Below, piece by piece: positions 58,352 through 64,000 of a stretch of DNA of 64,000 nucleotides. The stretch spans positions 372,001 to 436,000 of the forward strand of contig WIUZ02000005.1 of assembly GCA_015956445.1 (NCBI GenBank), in the 5' to 3' direction. The first letter of the stretch is position 1; every line of letters starts with the position of its first letter. Source of the DNA: Thelephora terrestris. Taxonomy: Eukaryota > Basidiomycota > Agaricomycetes > Thelephorales > Thelephoraceae. The position numbers were made by a program, and so were the translations under genes. The notes below the pieces were generated by a model that saw nothing but the letters and a program-made list of their open reading frames with translations, searched no databases and had not been told where the DNA came from.

Positions 58352-60688
58352 TCACGCCCTCCTGAGAAATGCGGCGTTTCCTTGAGCTCTATCACACTTC
58401 TCAGCGATTCGGAGGGCTTCGTTAAACGCTTGTACAATCAAAGGTCGACTAGGAACGTATTCGGGGGTGTGATCCAAAATACCTGGACAATGCATACGGG
58501 GCATCAGCAAACAGAAAATCCGCGGAGATGAAAAGCATTACTAACCCTTGAATAACAAGACGTATCTCACCGCTCTCTGAGCGGGCGTGATTGCCAATTC
58601 CCTGACGGTCCGAGTTCTCTCCCGCCTCTCCTCTGTTCCATCAAGGAGGTTGTGACTGGAACGAGTCGAGGTTTCTGCGCTGACAAAGATGTGGTTCATG
58701 TCGAGGCTTCCACCTCCCCTTCTCACCCGGTTGTGGGCCATCAGCGAAGGAGGTTCTGGGAGCGCGTGCGTCTCCTGTAATGAAGCGCTTCGATTATGAT
58801 ACCTGCGAGCATTTGTACGTTTGTTGGATTCACCAAACTCGGTCGTAGGCGGAGATTCCTGGGGGACGGGCGGAATAGGTCTCGTTGGTCGAGGAGGCAC
58901 CCGGTTAATTTCTGGAAGAGAGGATTCGATGACTTCGTTTGAACTGGAAACCGCCATGCCTTGAGCTGAAGCCTTGCCAGAAGAACCACTGAATCTGCGC
59001 CAAGAATACCTTGCTGGCTTCGGGGTTGATGGGACAGAAGAACTTGTCTGAGTGCAAGTCATCCGCCTGAAGAGACTGAAAGAACGCCTGGGGGCCGTAT
59101 TGGAATCCTGGGGCGCCTCGCATTCCGCCCGAAGGGTAGGTACGGAAGGGGAAGGGGGCTCCTTTGTCGGAAATGAATACGAGATGTCCAAACTCGATTT
59201 GTTTGCCATTGGCACCCTCGTGCGCTTATCGGAAGCCCCCAAAAATGAGAGCTGTGGAGATGATGGGGGGCTGAAGCTCTTGCGACCAAAGCTCCACGAT
59301 GGGTTGCTGTCGCTGGGTGGTGGGAACTGCTTTGATTCATCCACTTCGCTAGAATTCCTCTGGCTCCTCACCAGCTTTCGTCTGCTTGTGCGTTTGGTGG
59401 CAAAGACATCGCCGACGATACCACAGTACGCGACAAGCGCGTGTTCCAATTGGGCAGAGGATCGCAGAAAAGCTGTGCTGATACCATAGGCGGTCGGGTC
59501 CTGGGAACAGTAGTCCAGGAGTGTATTGGAAGCAAGGATAAGAGCAGGAAGGTAAGACGTAAGAAGATAGGGCGGTGGCGTCAGGGTCTGCGCATCGAAT
59601 CAAGTGGTCAGATAAATGGAAAAAGAATGATGGGCGAACAGAATTACCTGACCGTCCTTCAATTGCACGAGATCGGAAAAGTACGTCTTCTCTGTCCGCA
59701 CGAGTTCTCGGCAGCAGAAAAGGGCTTCACGTGCAAGCTTCCAGGCCTGCTCTTGATGTTCTTCGACGTCTGGTGGGGTTTGGGGATCATCTTCCGGAGT
59801 GTCGGACTCGTCACCGGATGGGTCAGAAATGTCGTCTTCATCAGACCGGACGTCATCATCATCGTCATCGACCAGCCAAAACTTTTGACGCAGTCCAGGT
59901 CCACCGTAGACAAAAGCACCGGAGAGGGTGGCATCGGCGTGTGTTCCATCACTGATAGAGTAATCGTCCTTTGTGGGAAACCGAATTTGATCTGGACAGG
60001 CGCCCGAGGGTGAGGCACTGTCAAATGCGTTGCAGGTAAACGAGGATTTGGCCTTGTCGGACTTCCTCCGCTGCCTTATCCTGGTGATGCGCCGAAGTTG
60101 CTCTAACTCTACCGCAAGAGTCTCGTCAGGCACGTCCAACATGCTCCAGCGACGGATGATGTGGGAAGTGGACGCCGACTCGGGCGCTGATTTCCTCGAT
60201 CGTGAGTGGAGGTTTATCGGCGAACGTGCCATGGTGGAGGACTCCGCGGAGGAATGGCTGTTTGGACAGGAGAGGGGAGGGTCAGGCACGTGCATGGAGC
60301 CAACGGCTGTCCTCATGTATGAATCGTACAAGGCGTTGTGCGTGCCATAGCCATATCCTGCGCTTCCGTCAAAAGTTTCGGGAAAATAAGGGGAAACTGG
60401 CTGCTGGTCGGGGACAACGGTGACCACAGAGGGATTGAGAGCGAAGGAGGCTTGTTCTGGGGAAGGGGATCTGATAAGAGGGTGAGAGAGAACGTGCTTT
60501 CTCGAGTCGTCAGAGAGGGAGGGGGTGCTGCGGTGAATCTGATTCATGAGCGCGCTGATCCTCGCGAGGTCCGTCGAGGAAGCGGCTTCGTCGTCGAGGA
60601 GGGAGTAATGCTGGAAGGGAGAGCAACTAGAAGGAGGCGGAGGTTTATATAACTTGCGCCTTTGCCGTCCTCCCAGTCGGCCGTCCAT
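58352..60688 (-). CDS. RhoGEF (DH-domain) protein with a large insertion
   Basis: The start is MDGRLGGRQRRKLYKPPPPS at 60688. The first 310 residues are Ser/Pro-rich with a very acidic run (residues about 270-310). The DH domain begins at ALFCCRELVRTEKTYFSDLV; after a 57-nt intron at about 59590-59650 it continues with LTPPPYLLTSYLPALILASN and EHALVAYCGIVGDVF. Then about 250 residues of Ser/Pro/Arg-rich insertion interrupt the fold, and the conserved last helix follows: AQRAVRYVLLFKG spliced to ILDHTPEYVP, SRPLIVQAFNEALRIAEKCD, with the stop at 58352. It would activate Rho-type GTPases in polarity or wall growth. No PH domain is seen. It starts only 75 bp from the end of RIB7. Confidence 0.82.
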
Positions 60689-60763
60689 GGTTGTGGCTGA
60701 GGGGACGGAAAGAAAGCAGCCGGTTGAGATGAAAAAGTGTGATCACCGGCAGGAAAAGTTCCC

Positions 60764-61674
60764 TTATCTAGATAGAAAGCTGATTACGTGATCAATCCCC
60801 ATTCCCTCGCTTGCCTGAAACGAGAGTTTGGCGAGAGACGCCGGGTCAAGCGAGTAGCCGATACCAAGTGGGCCGACGACCACAGGAGCAACGGTCACTA
60901 CCAAACGATCCACCAGCCCACTCTTGACGAAAGAGTCAATGATCTGGGCACCCCCTTCGACCATAAGGCTCTGGATACCCAACGAGTGCAACGTGTGCAA
61001 CACTCCAGGCAACTCTGGGAATACATCAGCGCTGCGCTCGTAATATTTGACATCAGGGCGGCCTTTTACCATTATCATCGCTTTCGATTATTCGTGCCCC
61101 CGCAGATTCTAGCCTCTCTTTCCTCTCCAAAATTTCACCATCATCTGTCTTGGAGCAGATCACCCACGGTTGTCTCCCTTTACCCTCGGCGTAGTTCCTA
61201 ATCAACTTGCAGTCAACCGCGAGTCGGCACCTCCGGTCCATCACAATCGGTATTGGGAGCGAATGTGGCACGCCAGCAGGCAGGTGTCGTGCTGTACGCC
61301 CAGGCCTCGTGTGGTAAACGTTCCGCACCAATTGCAGAATGGTTTAGCTGCTTTACTCACTGTTCAATTGTGGATCGTCACTCAACGCCGTACCAACTCC
61401 CACCATGATTCCATCGTGCATGGTACGCATCCTACATCAGCGGCCTTAGATGTTATCATCCCCGGTCCACTCGGGTACTTTTCCTAGAATATACCGCTCA
61501 CCAGTGTGTCATTACCATACTCTCGCGGCCGCTCAATATAAGCTGTTTTCCACCGACTCCCGCGATCTTCGCATCCAAAGATTGCGCGAACGTCAACGTA
61601 ACCTTAGGGCGCTCTTCTTTGATCTTGACATCCTCCCCAAAGATCGCAGAAAGGAAACTAGGTGGTTTCACCAT
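60764..61674 (-). CDS. RIB7: Riboflavin biosynthesis reductase RIB7
   Basis: The start is the ATG at 61674 (MVKPPSFLSAIFGEDVKI). Spliced sequence gives VTLTFAQSLDAKIAG, QLILSGRESMVMTHW (the Trp codon is split by an intron at about 61435-61502), MRTMHDGIMVGVGTALSDDP, then IPIVMDRRCRLAVDCKLIRN, VICSKTDDGEI and, in the last exon, LMVEGGAQIIDSFVKSGLVD and VTVAPVVVGPLG. These are the NADPH- and substrate-binding motifs of the RibD-C fold. The enzyme reduces the ribose side chain of the 2,5-diamino-6-ribosylamino-pyrimidinone 5'-phosphate, an early cytosolic step of riboflavin synthesis in fungi. It is divergent from histone H4. Confidence 0.93.
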
Positions 61675-61897
61675 GATACAACAACGGTCGATTCAGAACG
61701 CGGCAAGCAGATGAAAGACACAGTTCACGATCTTGATTCTGGAGTCAAGCGGCCAAGACCTTCTCGTCACGTGACAGTTTCCTTATATATATATATCAAC
61801 CGCATGCGGCCACGAACAACTCCCTCTTGCTCTCTAACCACCACCATCAGCACATTCCACCAAACCAAACTTACCCCCCCACTCCAACCAGCTAATT
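61675..61897. promoter_or_regulatory. Bidirectional RIB7 / histone H4 promoter
   Basis: The 223 bp between the two divergent starts contain a TATA run (61784-61796), about 100 bp upstream of the H4 ATG, and a perfect palindrome GTCACGTGAC at 61766-61775 carrying a CACGTG core of the kind bound by bHLH regulators. A CCACCACC/CCAAACC-rich leader lies just upstream of the H4 ATG. Confidence 0.65.
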
Positions 61898-62438
<541 letters not shown>

Positions 62439-63369
62439 GTCAGCTCGTGAGTTTCTGCGCTGCCGTTCCTCTCTACGTGTTCCTAATTCGTTTGCCTTCC
62501 CTGCAGTATTCTACCATTGATCCTACTTGCCTTACTTCGTACTTTGTGACCTGTCCTGCTGTTTCCCGATGTACTACCTACGATAAGAACATATGACAGC
62601 CTACGTAGCATTATATTGCATTCCCTGATTTTCCACTATTTCCGCCCTATGGGTGGGCTTTGACTACTGGTCCTTCCGGTCATCGATGATGCCCATCTGA
62701 CCAGCCCATCCCAACGATTCATCGCTGGCCTGGTGATGCGTAGCAAGTGTGGGAAACAAATGTTGGATAAGGGATGTGCGTCTCCGTATGGCTGCGACCG
62801 GCGCCACTGGCCGGACCGTGGGTGGAGCTCGGCACGCTGCATGACTCGTCACCGCCTCACCATCCTGGCAATACGGGAGAACTTGCGCGCTTTCCAAATT
62901 TAGTTATCTCCGAGTCTCGTTGCCAATTCAAAGAAGTAGCGATCCTGGGAACTCTGTGATAACACGCCACATCCTCCCACTTATCTCCTCTCTCACGGTT
63001 CCTGACCTTAGCTTGATCGATTGTCCACTTGCACTGCACGATATCGAACACGTTGATCATGTGAGCTTCTATGTTGTATTGCGAATGACTACCGTGTTGT
63101 TGTATGTGTGTTACGCCAAAATAGAATGATGTGCGGAGATAAGCAGTGTGACCCGTTGTCGAAGTAGCGAAGAGGAAACCAGATTATTTAAATACTACGT
63201 AGCCCATTTTATTCTCAATACAGAGCCCCGGAGGTAAAGACCGAAATTAGAAAAGTGGGTAAGAGGGTGTGGAGGTCGGAAAGTGGGGTATATGAAACAT
63301 GCAATAGGGAAGAAAGAGTGACGAGAAGAGCGAAATGAAGCGAGCAGAGGTTGGGCGAGGGAGCGGGTT
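62439..63369. other. Intergenic, no gene recognised
   Basis: 3' flank of histone H4 and 3' flank of the convergent partial gene at the right edge. Short frames only. Confidence 0.5.
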
Positions 63370-64000
63370 TCAATGTTTCCCGAGCATCCGCATGATAGCC
63401 AGGCTTCCCTGTCGTTGGACCTGGTGGCGGGGAGGAGTGGTCTGCGTCGACAGAATGTCCGGAGATGAAAGGTGTGCCGGGGCACTCGATTTACGAAGCG
63501 TTGGAGTTTTGGCATGGACATTGGATTCGGCGAGGGAGGAAGAAGGGTGGGAACTTTTCGTTCCTAATCCCTTCCCAGCACTCTTCGGTCGTTTCTTGCC
63601 AGAAACTTCGTCGTGAGGTTTCGTGTTACCCGAACTGCCGTCCTTTTCGAGACTCGACAGGGTACACGATCTTCCTTTCAGATCCTGCTTACTTCTTGAG
63701 GGGGTCAGGTCAGGGTAGGCGAGAGCCGATCTTCGGTCCTCACGAACCCTATCCATGTAACCAACCGCTTCTGGGCTGCCTGGGACCGGGAAGAAATAAG
63801 GCGCTTCGTACGGACGCGTCCTGACCGGACCCTGACGAGCAGGAGTCAGCGGTAAGTGCGGTGTGTTGGGTCGATCGATGCTGATAGGTTCTTCGTAAAT
63901 GATCTCAGGACCCACAGCATCCCCGCTCTCCACTACCACCGACGGCTTGGCGCTCCGGATGGGTGGGTCGATTCGTAATGATTTCCGTTTCTTGCGCTGG
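63370..64000 (-). CDS. C-terminal part of an unknown protein (5' end beyond window)
   Basis: The - strand frame is open from the right edge and stops at 63370. The visible 210 or so residues start with QRKKRKSLRIDPPIRSAKPS, pass through a Pro-rich region (PYFFPVPGSPEA), then a Lys/Ser-rich tail (KPHDEVSGKKRPKSAGKGL) and end in GSLAIMRMLGKH. The short hydrophobic-basic end could be a binding motif. Nothing catalytic is visible, and I do not recognise the family. Confidence 0.55.
   Translation of the reverse strand, partial: QRKKRKSLRIDPPIRSAKPSVVVESGDAVGPEIIYEEPISIDRPNTPHLPLTPARQGPVRTRPYEAPYFFPVPGSPEAVGYMDRVREDRRSALAYPDLTPSRSKQDLKGRSCTLSSLEKDGSSGNTKPHDEVSGKKRPKSAGKGLGTKSSHPSSSLAESNVHAKTPTLRKSSAPAHLSSPDILSTQTTPPRHQVQRQGSLAIMRMLGKH

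Overview
The window looks like nuclear DNA of a filamentous basidiomycete, probably Agaricomycetes. Genes are split by many 45-70 nt GT-AG introns. There is a STE3-type pheromone receptor, an intron-containing histone H4 gene, and families such as golgin-like coiled coils, Serine-rich TBC and RhoGEF proteins and DUF6533-like membrane proteins. Nothing bacterial or viral was recognised, and I saw no tRNA, rRNA or CRISPR. Gene models below were spliced by eye, so most exon edges are inferences from splice signals and family similarity.

Layout. 0-11.3 kb: a partial Ser/Pro-rich gene, an unknown protein with four FG-type repeats, a golgin-like coiled-coil protein and the G-protein beta subunit. 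11.8-15.8 kb: three tiny single-domain double-stranded-RNA-binding proteins in tandem on the + strand. 16.4-21.9 kb: the splicing factor SAD1/USP39, the mitoribosome assembly factor RSM22 and mitochondrial ribosomal protein uL1m. 22.6-24.1 kb: a complete STE3-type receptor. 25.9-40.0 kb: a tandem array, all on the - strand, of five near full-length copies plus one 3' remnant of a multi-pass membrane protein of DUF6533 type. About three copies look usable and two are damaged. 40-42.7 kb: mostly non-coding, with one small ORF and a dispersed repeat. 42.7-54.3 kb: housekeeping and signalling genes (TBC RabGAP, protein tyrosine phosphatase, NR2C2AP-like protein, O-fucosyltransferase-like protein, beta-COP, a kinase-like protein). 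54.3-58.35 kb: a gene desert with decayed reading frames. 58.35-64 kb: a RhoGEF, RIB7, histone H4 and the 3' end of another gene.

The most unusual part is the DUF6533-like array. Comparing the five copies shows one gene architecture of about fifteen exons. It includes a conserved 13-nt exon, a conserved 12-nt exon and, if the frame is to be kept, a 2-nt exon (AT) placed between perfect AG and GT signals in every copy. The dsRBD mini-protein cluster is the second item of interest. Trafficking genes (golgin, beta-COP, TBC RabGAP) and G-protein signalling genes (G-beta, STE3 receptor) share the window, but nothing in the sequence shows they are co-regulated.
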